Shown here: positions 38,550-47,459 of the stretch, piece after piece | Layout of the letters: each line of letters starts with the position of its first letter | Position numbering within the stretch: the first letter of the stretch is position 1 | NCBI GenBank assembly: GCA_900548185.1 | Contig: URJJ01000006.1 | Location: 1-64,000, forward strand | Direction of reading: 5' to 3' | DNA length: 64,000 nt | DNA from: an uncultured Opitutales bacterium | GTDB lineage: Bacteria > Verrucomicrobiota > Verrucomicrobiia > Opitutales > Intestinicryptomonadaceae | The notes under the pieces: model-generated | What the model saw: only the letters and a program-made list of their open reading frames with translations | What the model was told of the DNA's origin: nothing | Database searches by the model: none | Made by a program: the position numbers and the translations under genes

Positions 38550-41500
38550 TCAATTTCTGGAAGAAACCCTCCTGCGGCGCGCCGCAAAGATGAGGGCCGC
38601 AAGGCCGAATACCGCCGCGAAAGCCGCAGGTTCCGGAACGGTGCTCGTGTAGTAGACCTTCAAGGCCCACGCGCCGTCGCCGAGATCCTCCTTTACGAGG
38701 CTGTACTGGTCGCTTTCATCGCGCGCAATCCAGTTCACCTTGTTGTCGAGGAAGTCCTGGTCAACGCTCCAGGCGGCGAAGTTCGTATTCGAGGCGGAAG
38801 TGATTATCGTCCAGGAAGAATCCTGCGCGCCCACGAGACCCGTGAAGTCTATTTCGAGGAACGAGCCGCTCCAGTTGAAGGTTGTTTCGGCCCCGGTTAT
38901 GTTGAGGGCGGAGATGCCGTCTGAATCGAACTGGAAGGCCAGAATGCCGCCGCGCATGTCGCCCAAAGAGGCGTCGCCGGGCGACCAGGTCTGGAATGAT
39001 TCGTTGACGTTGATGGTGTTGCCGCCGCCCTTGATGATAACCTTGCCGTAGCCGACGTAGTTGTCGCCGCCGCCGCCGAACTTAAGCTCGCCGTTGAAGT
39101 TGTAGGTGTTGCCCTTGCCGCCGAGGACCAGGGTGCCGATGGGGGGGGTGGCGTCGGGGTCTTCTTCGTTGAGGACCGCCCCGTCGTGGTTGCCGACAGT
39201 GGTCGTGCCGCTCACCGATATGACGTTGTTTCTGCCCTCGAACACAACGTGGCCCTCGCCGCCTGCAACATCGCCGCGCCCGTTTATATTGAGGCCGCCC
39301 ATGCTGAAGGTGTTCCCGGAACCGGTCAGGTTGATATAGCCCTTGCCGCCGGTGGTGCGGGTCCAGACACCGTCATTGTTGTCATTCATGCCGGAGCCGA
39401 CAAACACGCCATTTTTCACTTCTATGACGTTATTGTCGCCGCTTATATTGAGGTAGCCCTCGCCGCCGTGCATCCTGTTGGAAGATACGATGTTGATTTC
39501 GTGTTCCATGCGCAGGATGTTGTTAGAGCCTGTGATGTCGACCGTGGCCGTGCCGCCGTAGAGGTCCGCTACGTTGGCGATATGTAGGCTGTGCATCCAC
39601 AGGTCGTTGTTCTGGCCTTCAACAATCATCCTTGCGTCGCCGTAGAGCTGGCGTTCGGGCTTTTCCTCATCCGAGCACTGCGCGCCGGTGCCGATAGTTA
39701 TGTTGGCAATGCGTCCGACGCCTTCCATGTCGCGGACGAGCGTGTTGCCGCCGAACACGAGTTCTGTGACGTAGGAGTCGCCCCAATCGGGATCGGCGTC
39801 ACTGAAGCCGAGGTTTATGCCGGCGCCGTTATTGAACTGCATGCTGCCGTCTTCGTTCGTGCCGTAAACATAGTTGCCTTCCGTGTCCGTCTGCGGGGTA
39901 TTGTCTTCATTGCGCAGATAGTTGTGGCCTATGAGAATCTTTGAGACGTTTTCGGCATTCGTGCTTGAAATGTGGAAGTAGGCCTTGCCGTTCTGGCGGT
40001 AGCCGGTGCCGTCGTTGCGGCCGAGGTGTATGCGGTTGTCGGAGCTGAACACATTGCCTTCGCCAGCCACGATTACGCCCGCTTCGCCGCTGTATATGCC
40101 GGCATCCGAAGGATTCTCGTTGATTCCGATGAAGCCGTCAATATTGGTGTTGGAAGAGGTGTATATGGAGTTGTTTTTGCCGTTCATTATTATGACGGTA
40201 TTGCCCGCATCATAATTCCTCCCGGTATTCGGGGTCGCGATGTCGCCGCCAAACTTGAAGTGGGAGTTCTCGCCCGTAAACTCGATGGTGGCATTTGCAG
40301 TCAGCATCGTTTTTTCGTAATCCCGCTCAAACATGGAAATGCCGCCGCTGAAATTGGCGTTCACATTGTCGCCTATCGTGAGTTTTGCATCCTCGAAGAA
40401 CTGCGTCTCATCCTGCGATGAAACCGGACGCATGCGGAGTTCGCCGCCCACTTCGACGTTCAGGTTGCTAAGGCTCATGTTCCCGCCGACCTCGATGTTG
40501 CCGTTTTGCAGCTTGAGGTGGTTGAGCGCATTGCCCTCGGCATCGACTTTGCCGTTCATGATGAACGTGCCGCCGCCCTTTACGCGGACATCGTTAAACC
40601 AAGTGGAGGTGGTCTGGGTATCCCCGTTTGCGTCAACCCAGTCCTTGCTTTCGCCGATAGTGATGCTGGTATTTGTAACGACCAGCTTGGATTTGTCTGA
40701 AACGTGGTTGCCGTTATGGTCGAACATGCCGCCGACTTCGATGCGGGTTTCGTTCCCCTGGCCTATCTGGCCGCCTATCGGGTTCCCCTCGCCGTCAACT
40801 GCGTCGGAAACGACCACCTGACCCAGCTTTATTTCCGAATCGGTGACGTTCATTTCACCTGTAACAATCAGGTGCCCCGCCTTCTTCCAGAGATAGGAGC
40901 CGTTTGTGATGTTTAGCACGCCCGCATTGCGGATGGTCCCGTCGTCCTGCTCGTATTCGCCGAATACGCGCATTTCGTTGCCCTCGCTTATCCAGTTTGT
41001 GGCCGACGCATTCAGGGTGCCGTCGGAGTTTACATTGAAGGCCCAGCGTTCGTTGTAGTCGGTATAGGAGAGGTTCATGGTCTTGCCGTTATCGACCGAA
41101 TTGAACCTGCCGTTGAAAGTCACCCGGTTGTCCTCAGTCCCCAGGAACGTGCAGTCTATGCCGCCGTGGAGGGACTCTTTCATGGTGAGCGTCGTCCCGT
41201 TATCCACAATCAGGCGGCTGCCGCCGTCGGACCAGATATTGTCCCCGAAATTGATTTTCACGCCGGAGAGCCTGATCGTGGAATTGTAAATCGAGTCAAA
41301 CTTGTAGATGTTGAACACGCCGTTTTCGTCGAGATATTCGGAGGGGACTTCAAACCCCTCGCCGCCTATCCACACGGAGACATTCTGAAGCTTGATGCGC
41401 GCCGTTTCAAAATCCGGCGGAAGCTCGCGGGTTGCGGGATCCACATTAAAATGATCCCACTTGTAGCCGGAATCGGGATTCGACGGGTCGTTAAGCACCT

Positions 41501-41789
41501 GACGGCGAGTGTAATTGGCCACATCAAAAATATTCAGGTACCCCTCGCCCTCGACAAAATGCTCCGGATTCGCCCCAGAGGGCAGTTTTACGCCGGGAAC
41601 ACCCGGGGAGCCTTCAGGATCCTCGTCCGAGGGTTCGCGCGGATTCTCTTCCCATTCCTGATTCCAGATTGCGCGCATGAAAGGCTCCGGTGTCTTTTGG
41701 ACCGGCTCCTCTGCATCCTGCGCCGAAACATAGGCCGGGGCGGAAAGTACGACCGCGGCCGCTGCGAGTTGCAACAATAGTCTTTTCAT
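38550..41789 (-). CDS. Giant PEP-CTERM beta-solenoid surface protein 2
   Basis: 1079 residues. Signal peptide MKRLLLQLAAAAVVLSAPAYVSA. Same architecture as protein 1 throughout: an N-terminal GGEGFEVPSEYLDENGVFN region, a long run of Asn/Gly-rich beta-helix repeats (for example FEGRNNVISVSGTTTVGN), the LEIDFTGLVGAQD module and a TVPEPAAFAAVFGLAALIFA + ARRRRVSSRN tail. Closest to protein 1; large blocks of DNA in the last kilobase are nearly identical, pointing to recent duplication or gene conversion. The C-terminal ~150 residues are the most conserved part. Confidence 0.88.
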   Translation of the reverse strand: MKRLLLQLAAAAVVLSAPAYVSAQDAEEPVQKTPEPFMRAIWNQEWEENPREPSDEDPEGSPGVPGVKLPSGANPEHFVEGEGYLNIFDVANYTRRQVLNDPSNPDSGYKWDHFNVDPATRELPPDFETARIKLQNVSVWIGGEGFEVPSEYLDENGVFNIYKFDSIYNSTIRLSGVKINFGDNIWSDGGSRLIVDNGTTLTMKESLHGGIDCTFLGTEDNRVTFNGRFNSVDNGKTMNLSYTDYNERWAFNVNSDGTLNASATNWISEGNEMRVFGEYEQDDGTIRNAGVLNITNGSYLWKKAGHLIVTGEMNVTDSEIKLGQVVVSDAVDGEGNPIGGQIGQGNETRIEVGGMFDHNGNHVSDKSKLVVTNTSITIGESKDWVDANGDTQTTSTWFNDVRVKGGGTFIMNGKVDAEGNALNHLKLQNGNIEVGGNMSLSNLNVEVGGELRMRPVSSQDETQFFEDAKLTIGDNVNANFSGGISMFERDYEKTMLTANATIEFTGENSHFKFGGDIATPNTGRNYDAGNTVIIMNGKNNSIYTSSNTNIDGFIGINENPSDAGIYSGEAGVIVAGEGNVFSSDNRIHLGRNDGTGYRQNGKAYFHISSTNAENVSKILIGHNYLRNEDNTPQTDTEGNYVYGTNEDGSMQFNNGAGINLGFSDADPDWGDSYVTELVFGGNTLVRDMEGVGRIANITIGTGAQCSDEEKPERQLYGDARMIVEGQNNDLWMHSLHIANVADLYGGTATVDITGSNNILRMEHEINIVSSNRMHGGEGYLNISGDNNVIEVKNGVFVGSGMNDNNDGVWTRTTGGKGYINLTGSGNTFSMGGLNINGRGDVAGGEGHVVFEGRNNVISVSGTTTVGNHDGAVLNEEDPDATPPIGTLVLGGKGNTYNFNGELKFGGGGDNYVGYGKVIIKGGGNTINVNESFQTWSPGDASLGDMRGGILAFQFDSDGISALNITGAETTFNWSGSFLEIDFTGLVGAQDSSWTIITSASNTNFAAWSVDQDFLDNKVNWIARDESDQYSLVKEDLGDGAWALKVYYTSTVPEPAAFAAVFGLAALIFAARRRRVSSRN

Positions 41790-42136
41790 AATTCGTAGTG
41801 TGGTGTTTTAAACTTAACTGTGATTGACGGGGAGGGGTGTGTATAAAAATTTCAGGCGCATCCTCGGAAAGGCCGCCTTAAATCTTTTGAATAAAAATAT
41901 CCTCCCCGCCCGCTCTTTGTCAAGCTTTAACCGCCATTCCGGGCAATCTATTTTGCTATAAATCAAAATCTTATTCCGCGCAGCCAAAATCCGGGCAAAA
42001 AATGTTTTCTCACACATTTGAGAGGTTTGATTTACATATAAAACCAGCATTCAAAAAACAAACACTTACAAAATTGACGAAAAAAATTTTTAGCACTTTT
42101 TTCAAAAAAGTTTCGGTACAGTAATAAAAAATGGGT
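41790..42136. other. Upstream region of giant PEP-CTERM gene 2
   Basis: AT-rich. Contains a TATACA -10-like sequence (minus strand, ~41840) and CATTTGAGAGGTTTGA at ~42015. A 78-residue open frame (41814-42050, minus) has no support as a gene. Confidence 0.4.
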
Positions 42137-42259
42137 CTGGCACAAATAAGGAAACGAAAGGCGGATTCTGAAATGGAATTTACGCAGATGAGCCCCCGCC
42201 TGACCTGCCCAAAGGGTGTCCGCTTTTTCGTTTCTTTCGGGGCGTTATAATCTATGCCC
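42137..42259 (+). mobile_element. MITE-like element, copy 3
   Basis: Same orientation as 5066-5193. Left end CTGGCACAAATAAGGAAACG and right end TTATAATCTATGCCCC are slightly eroded versions of the terminal repeats; the interior CGGATTCTGAAATGGA and TTTTTCGTTTCTTTCGG are shared. Its right end contains TATAAT, so this copy could carry an outward promoter. Confidence 0.8.
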
Positions 42260-42789
42260 CCCGGGAGGAATGCGGGAAGTCAAAAATTTTGAGTAACTTA
42301 CAAAAAACGCCCAGCCCAGCCACCCACGCCCCGCAACTCCTTGCAAAATGCTGAGCTTGCCGCAAAGGCGCCCGCCCAATGTATCGCATTGCAAGACTTG
42401 AGGGGAAGAATCGAGCGTTTGAGGGGAAAAGGCTTGATGTTTGGATATATTCCCGCGTCTTGCGGAACACGACCACGGGCAGTCCGCCTTATCAGGCAGC
42501 CGATATTGTTTTCCACGCCAGGCCCAGTTTTCTTTCAAATGTTCGATTTTTTGCAGGCTACCGGCCCTGGCGGTGATTTTTTTCTCAAAACAAATCCCGA
42601 AAACTCAAGCCGCCCGCCCCTCCCTGTTTTGGCGGATTTTGCGGCTTTCGGCGGTTCATCAAAGCTTTTTAGTAAAACCACCAAAAACCCGGAAAGCCCC
42701 CATCGCAAAAAAACTCTCAAAAAATGTCCGTCCTGCGACAAGCGCCTCCCTCCGGGGCGCATAAAAATACCCAATCCCAAAAAACGGGC
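42260..42789. other. Gene-free region, no gene recognised
   Basis: GC-rich in its centre and A-rich near 42640-42790. No protein-like frame was recognised. Confidence 0.5.
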
Positions 42790-42820
42790 AAAAAAAAGGC
42801 GCGGAACTGAATCCGCGCCC
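42790..42820 (-). terminator. Terminator of giant PEP-CTERM gene 3
   Basis: On the minus strand, GGCGCGGA/TCCGCGCC (42812-42819 and 42798-42805) with a 6-nt loop and about eight T. Confidence 0.85.
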
Positions 42821-42839
42821 AAAAAGCCAAACCTCAAGG

Positions 42840-45800
42840 CTAATTCTTTGAAGCGTCAAACTTCCTGCGGCGCGCCGCAAAGAGGAGGGCCGCAAGGCCC
42901 ATCAGCGCCGCGAAAGCCGCAGGTTCCGGAACGGTGCTCGTGTAGTAGGCCTTCAAAGCCCACGAGCCGTCTTCCAAGTCTTCCTTTACGATGGAAACGA
43001 TGTCGCTTTCATCCCTCAGGATTTTCTGGACGAGGCTTTCGTCGAGCGCCCATTCAGTGGCGGTATCGCCCGTTATCAGCACGTATTCCTGATTCTGCAC
43101 GGGGCCGACGACCTTGCTGAAGTCCACAATCAGATAGCCGTCATAGGCGAAATTGCCCGCGACATTGAGGGTCGTAACCCCGTCCATATCGACCTGCCAT
43201 TCCATGATGGCGCCAACCATGTTGTTGAGGTCCTTGACGGAGTCGCTCCAACCCTGGAAGTTCTTCGTGACGTTTACGGTGTTGCCGCCGCCGCTGAAAA
43301 TCAGCTTGCCGTGGCCGCCCTTGTATTCGGTGCCGCCGCCAATCATGAGCGTGCCGAAGGTGATGGTGTTGCCCTTGCCGGAGAAGGTGAGTTCGCCGAT
43401 GCCGCCAGTCGAGCGGTCGTGGTTGCCCACCCTCGCATCGCCGGTTATCGTAACCTTGTTGTTCGTGCCGCCGAATGTGGCATAGCCCTCGCCGCCGTCG
43501 ATGTCGCCTGCGGAATTGACCTTGAACTGGCCGGTAACGGTGAGCTCGTTATTGGAGCCGCCCATCACGAAGGTGCCGAGACCGCCCGTCGAGCGGTAGG
43601 ACTCAACCACGATATCCTTGCCATCCTCGTCCTTCGCGCGGACCCAGTTGCCGGACTCGTCCTGCACCATCTTGTAGAAGTTGCCATTTCCCATGTTGCC
43701 GACAAGCAGGTCGCCGCCGACGGAGAGCTTGTTGCCCGAGCCGTCATAGGTGACGTGCGCCTCGCCGCCTGACATGCCCCAGTTGGAGGCGATGGAGAGG
43801 TTCTTTGCGATGCTGAACACATTGTCAGAGCCGGTGAAAGCCAGCGAGCCGGTGCCGGCTGCGGTGTGGTTGCCGTTGTTGACCTGGGCCTGCCCGCCGA
43901 TTGTAACAGTATTGCCGGAACCTCCGAACGTGGCGTGCCCTTCGCCGCCCTGGATTGTGCTCACCCTGTCGGCGTCTTCGGAGTGGATCCGCATGTCGCC
44001 GGTGACAGTGAGGGTGCTGTTTGTGGCATTCATCACAAACGTGCCCTTGCCGCCGTCAGACTGGTAGGAGTTTTCAGTGTCGAGAATCCACTGCCCGTTT
44101 TCGTCGCGGAGTTCCTTGCCGTCCTCGCCCTTGAGGTATACGTTGTCGTTTGTAGTGTTGCCGACCTTAAAGTTTTTGGTTTGTACGGAGTTATTGGAGC
44201 CGCCATAGGTGAAGGTGGCCTCGCCGCCGTGAACCGCCTTGGCGCTCATGACGCTGATGTCATTGTTTATAAGGAGTTTGTTGTTCGAGCCCGATATATC
44301 CATCACGCCGTATGCTTCGCCGTAGAGGTAATTGCGGGAGAGGACATAGAGGTTGGTAGCCCATATGTCGTTATTGTCGCCCATGATCTTGAAAGTGGCA
44401 AGGCCGCTCGTATTCGGATCGCCGTATTCGTCCTGCGTTTTGCCGTCGATGACATCCCCGTTGCTGGAGCCTACGGCTATCGAGCCTATCGCAGCTTCGC
44501 CCGAGATGTTGCGGACGACCGTGTTGCCGCCGAAGATGAGCTCCGTCTCGTAGTGGTAGTCCGGATCCTCGTCAAAGTAGGAATTGTTGTCGAGGCCCAG
44601 GTTTATGCCCGCATTGGAGTCGTTGCCGAGGAGGATGTAGTTTTTGTTTTCGGCATTTGTGCCGGAAACGTGCATATACGCCTTGCCCGAAAGGAACACG
44701 ACGTCCCTCGCCCCATCGCTTCCGCCGATATCGTTGCGGCCCAGATGGATTCGCTTTACGCTCTTAAACGTGTTGCCTTCGCCTTCGACAACGATGCCCA
44801 CAGAGCCGCCGTCTACCGTAACGCCGAGGCCATTGTCGTATTTATAACCGTCGAGGTTTATATCGCCCGTAGCTTCGAGGGAATTATTCTTGCCCTGCAT
44901 CACAATGGAGAAATCGCCGCCGGTGCGGTCGCTGATATTGACACCAATGCCGGCGCCAAGCTTGAGGGTGGAATTTTCTCCGCTAAAAAGCAGTTTGCCG
45001 GAGCCATCCGTCATTTGCGCATGCCCGAAGCCGATGCCGCCGGAAGCATTCCACGTGACGTTGTCCTTTATTTCGAGAACCGCATTAAATTCCCCCATCG
45101 AAGGATCGTAAACGCCGCCTGTAAAGCAGTCGATATTGATGCTGCCGCGCTTTTGCTCAATATTGATATTGTCAACAATGACCTTGGCGTCATTTCGGAC
45201 ATTCATATTGCCGGAAATCCAGTCCAGATTTCCCGTGGATTTGTCCAGGCTTCCCGTTATGGAAATGGTACCGCCGTTAGCGTCTACATTGACCTCGTTA
45301 TATTTGACAGCCCCCGTATCGTCCTCATATTGAAGCCCCCAGACCAAGTCGGTATTGGTTATTGAAAGGCTTCCGCCGCCCTTATAATAATACCCGGAAG
45401 TAATGTCCTCAATAGAACTGCCGTTAAAGACATTCATGGTGATGTTGCCGTGCGTCTTTGTCCACGAGGAGTCCGCCAGGGAGAATACGCCGGCATTCTT
45501 ATCTATAACCCTCTCGCCGTCAACCGTTTTGAGGGTAACCGCCTGGATGGTAAAGTTGCCGGTGGAATTCTTCCAGTTTACGTGGTCCATCGCGACATTT
45601 GCGTTCTGCCCGACTTCCACATTGTTAAGGCCAAGCTGGTCCCAGTCAACATAACTCCAGTTCGCAACCCCGAACTTGCCAACCTTGCCGTTAAAGGAGA
45701 CACGCGCGTCTTCCGTGCCCCTAAAGTTCAGGATGAGGTTTTCAGCCGCTATGTATGCCCCCGTATTTACAATATTCACGGTCGCGCCGTTTTCGACGTT

Positions 45801-46310
45801 GAATTCGGCGTTATATCCGTCGGCGCTGAGGCCGTTTATGAACGTCATAACCATGTCGGGACCGGTAATGGTCACCTTCGTATTGTAAAGCCCGGACCAC
45901 TGCTTGACGACAAAGCCGTCATAGGTCTTTTCGGGATCGACAGGGCTGAATCCCTCGCCCTCCGGCTTCCAGCCCGTCTGCCACAGCCCCGCAGCCTCGA
46001 CGTCCGCCTTTGTAATCGGGTCCAGCCAGACATGGTCAAACTTGACATTGGTGTTCAAAAAGTCCGGCAGAATCCTTTCGTCTTCAGGGATATCATACCA
46101 TGTATTATCCCCGGAAACCCTGTAACGGCACCATATGTACGGGTCGAACAGATTGGCCTCGTTGGAAGTCATCGAACCGTTTTTGTTTGCGCCCCACAGG
46201 GCCACCTTTGAGGGGTCGAAGGGCTCGGTCGGCTCTTCTTGCGCAAACAGCGGCGCTGCACCGGCAAAAAGCGCGGCGCACGCGGATAATTGCAGTAATA
46301 GACGTTTCAT
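42840..46310 (-). CDS. Giant PEP-CTERM beta-solenoid surface protein 3
   Basis: 1156 residues, the largest of the family. Signal peptide MKRLLLQLSACAALFAGAAPLFA. The N-terminal half differs from proteins 1 and 2 (ALWGANKNGSM start). From about residue 640 to 1040 there are at least nine ~40-residue repeats of the pattern GG-x-G-x-h-x-h-x-G-x-x-N-x-h-x-h-x-G, for example GEATFTYGGSNNSVQTKNF, GHATFGGSGNTVTIGGQ and GYATFGGTNNKVTITGD, implying a long parallel beta-solenoid. The C-terminus has VDFSKVVGPVQNQ, DESDIVSIVK and TVPEPAAFAALMGLAALLFA + ARRRKFDASKN. A consensus promoter precedes it at 46381-46408. Confidence 0.88.
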   Translation of the reverse strand: MKRLLLQLSACAALFAGAAPLFAQEEPTEPFDPSKVALWGANKNGSMTSNEANLFDPYIWCRYRVSGDNTWYDIPEDERILPDFLNTNVKFDHVWLDPITKADVEAAGLWQTGWKPEGEGFSPVDPEKTYDGFVVKQWSGLYNTKVTITGPDMVMTFINGLSADGYNAEFNVENGATVNIVNTGAYIAAENLILNFRGTEDARVSFNGKVGKFGVANWSYVDWDQLGLNNVEVGQNANVAMDHVNWKNSTGNFTIQAVTLKTVDGERVIDKNAGVFSLADSSWTKTHGNITMNVFNGSSIEDITSGYYYKGGGSLSITNTDLVWGLQYEDDTGAVKYNEVNVDANGGTISITGSLDKSTGNLDWISGNMNVRNDAKVIVDNINIEQKRGSINIDCFTGGVYDPSMGEFNAVLEIKDNVTWNASGGIGFGHAQMTDGSGKLLFSGENSTLKLGAGIGVNISDRTGGDFSIVMQGKNNSLEATGDINLDGYKYDNGLGVTVDGGSVGIVVEGEGNTFKSVKRIHLGRNDIGGSDGARDVVFLSGKAYMHVSGTNAENKNYILLGNDSNAGINLGLDNNSYFDEDPDYHYETELIFGGNTVVRNISGEAAIGSIAVGSSNGDVIDGKTQDEYGDPNTSGLATFKIMGDNNDIWATNLYVLSRNYLYGEAYGVMDISGSNNKLLINNDISVMSAKAVHGGEATFTYGGSNNSVQTKNFKVGNTTNDNVYLKGEDGKELRDENGQWILDTENSYQSDGGKGTFVMNATNSTLTVTGDMRIHSEDADRVSTIQGGEGHATFGGSGNTVTIGGQAQVNNGNHTAAGTGSLAFTGSDNVFSIAKNLSIASNWGMSGGEAHVTYDGSGNKLSVGGDLLVGNMGNGNFYKMVQDESGNWVRAKDEDGKDIVVESYRSTGGLGTFVMGGSNNELTVTGQFKVNSAGDIDGGEGYATFGGTNNKVTITGDARVGNHDRSTGGIGELTFSGKGNTITFGTLMIGGGTEYKGGHGKLIFSGGGNTVNVTKNFQGWSDSVKDLNNMVGAIMEWQVDMDGVTTLNVAGNFAYDGYLIVDFSKVVGPVQNQEYVLITGDTATEWALDESLVQKILRDESDIVSIVKEDLEDGSWALKAYYTSTVPEPAAFAALMGLAALLFAARRRKFDASKN

Positions 46311-46380
46311 ATCACAGTATATTGGGGGTTAGACAGATCTGGCAAATTGAAAATGCGTTTCGTATTTAAGCGCATTCAGA

Positions 46381-46408
46381 CGTATATACCCCGCATGCAT
46401 ATTGTCAA
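46381..46408 (-). promoter_or_regulatory. Sigma70-type promoter of giant PEP-CTERM gene 3
   Basis: On the minus strand, a perfect TTGACA (46403-46408), 16-bp spacer, and TATACG (46381-46386). Predicted start of transcription ~46374, ~64 nt before the ATG at 46310. Confidence 0.6.
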
Positions 46409-46500
46409 CCCATTTAAAAGCTTTTCCAAAAAATCCGGCACAAAATAGCCTAACTAAATTAAAACCAACAAGATAAAATTTAGAAAAACCTCCTCAAAAA

Positions 46501-46607
46501 AGCCGCCTCAAACGTTTAAATTAAAAATACCTGCACATAAATTACGTTTGAGAAACGGCGTTTGACATATAAAAGCAAAAAAACGTTTGCAAAAAATCTC
46601 AAACGTA
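46501..46607. promoter_or_regulatory. Cluster of CTCAAACGT / ACGTTTGAG boxes
   Basis: CTCAAACGTTT at ~46507, ACGTTTGAG at ~46543, and GTTTGC..TCTCAAACGT at ~46587-46607. These share an AAACGTTT-like palindromic core, as in LacI/PurR-family operators. A related CTCAAACGA lies upstream of giant gene 1 (~38244) and CATTTGAGAGGTTTGA upstream of giant gene 2. Possible shared regulatory site. Confidence 0.35.
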
Positions 46608-46741
46608 ACTTCAGCCTAAAAAAGCTGAAACCTCCTTTCAAAAACGGTTCGCACCCCCCCCAAAAAAAGCCGGGCGCTGCAAAGTCCGCCCGCCGCAGCC
46701 GCCCCGCATGAAAAAGACCGCATGCGCCCCGCGCAATCCAT

Positions 46742-46773
46742 AAAAAAGCGCCCGCAGGCAAAGCCGCGGGCGC
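46742..46773 (-). terminator. Terminator of the GNAT gene
   Basis: On the minus strand, stem GCGCCCGC/GCGGGCGC with a 10-nt loop and six T, 24 bp after the stop. Confidence 0.85.
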
Positions 46774-46797
46774 GCCGGCGGGCGCAATGGCAGGCGC

Positions 46798-47337
46798 CTA
46801 GGACTTGCGCATTATTATATTCTTATAGTCGCTTTCAAATTCCCCAAAGGCCTCCTCGGATATGGCGTCGGGATGGCTGAGGATTAGCATCTTCTGGTCC
46901 TCGTAGCCGGGGATGTAAATTTGGGAGATGTAAAACGGCGTGGCCTTGAAGCCCACACGCTCGTAAAAATGCAGCCGCCTTATCGAAACCTCGTCAACCG
47001 GCGGGTCGATTTCCAGAATGCACGGCTTGCCCGCCGAGCGCACGAATTCCGACAAAAGCCTGGTCCCAATCCCCCTGCCGCGCAGGTTCTGGCCCACCGC
47101 GTAGTGCTCCAGAAATATGTAGGACGGAAAAGTCCAGTAGGAGTTGAGGGCCGCGATGTCGCCGCCGAAAGTCCAGACCTCCTGCGTGTACCGAGGGTCG
47201 GAGAGCGCGATTTCGTGCAGGGCGGCGGTGCGCCGCTCGTAGGCGGGGAAGGAGGCGTCGTAAAGTTTTATGAAGTCGGCAAAGAGCCTGTCTGAAGGGG
47301 TCTTTATAACGGACTTTTGAAGTTGTGCGCTTTTCAT
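46798..47337 (-). CDS. GNAT family N-acetyltransferase
   Basis: From ATG 47337 it has 179 residues. The acetyl-CoA-binding site is the V-x-Q-x-x-R/G-x-G-x-G/A motif in AVGQNLRGRGIGTRLLSEF, followed by a PCILEIDPP strand and RLHFYERVGFKATPF, which close the GNAT fold. The acceptor substrate is unknown. A terminator separates it from the nadC operon, so it is a single-gene unit. Confidence 0.85.
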   Translation of the reverse strand: MKSAQLQKSVIKTPSDRLFADFIKLYDASFPAYERRTAALHEIALSDPRYTQEVWTFGGDIAALNSYWTFPSYIFLEHYAVGQNLRGRGIGTRLLSEFVRSAGKPCILEIDPPVDEVSIRRLHFYERVGFKATPFYISQIYIPGYEDQKMLILSHPDAISEEAFGEFESDYKNIIMRKS

Positions 47338-47416
47338 TGGATTTATATTATCGCAAATTTTCGGAGTATTGAAAGCGGAAAAATCCGGCAAAGCCCGGAC
47401 TGTCCGGGCCCTCCGC

Positions 47417-47442
47417 AAAAAAGCCCCCGCCTCGGCGGGAGC
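47417..47442 (-). terminator. Terminator of the suhB-nadC unit
   Basis: On the minus strand, GCTCCCGCC/GGCGGGGGC with a 2-8 nt loop and six T, 18 bp after the nadC stop. Confidence 0.8.
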
Positions 47443-47459
47443 TCAATGCGTCCGAAAAC

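Larger units (their letters stand above)
46311..46741. other. AT-rich upstream region of giant PEP-CTERM gene 3
   Basis: Holds the promoter at 46381-46408 and several ACGTTTGAG-type boxes (46501-46607). No gene recognised. Confidence 0.5.

Noticed and set aside
41814..42050. 78-residue AT-rich open frame upstream of giant PEP-CTERM gene 2
   Set aside because: Lies in the promoter region, has no recognisable domain or signal, and composition explains its length.
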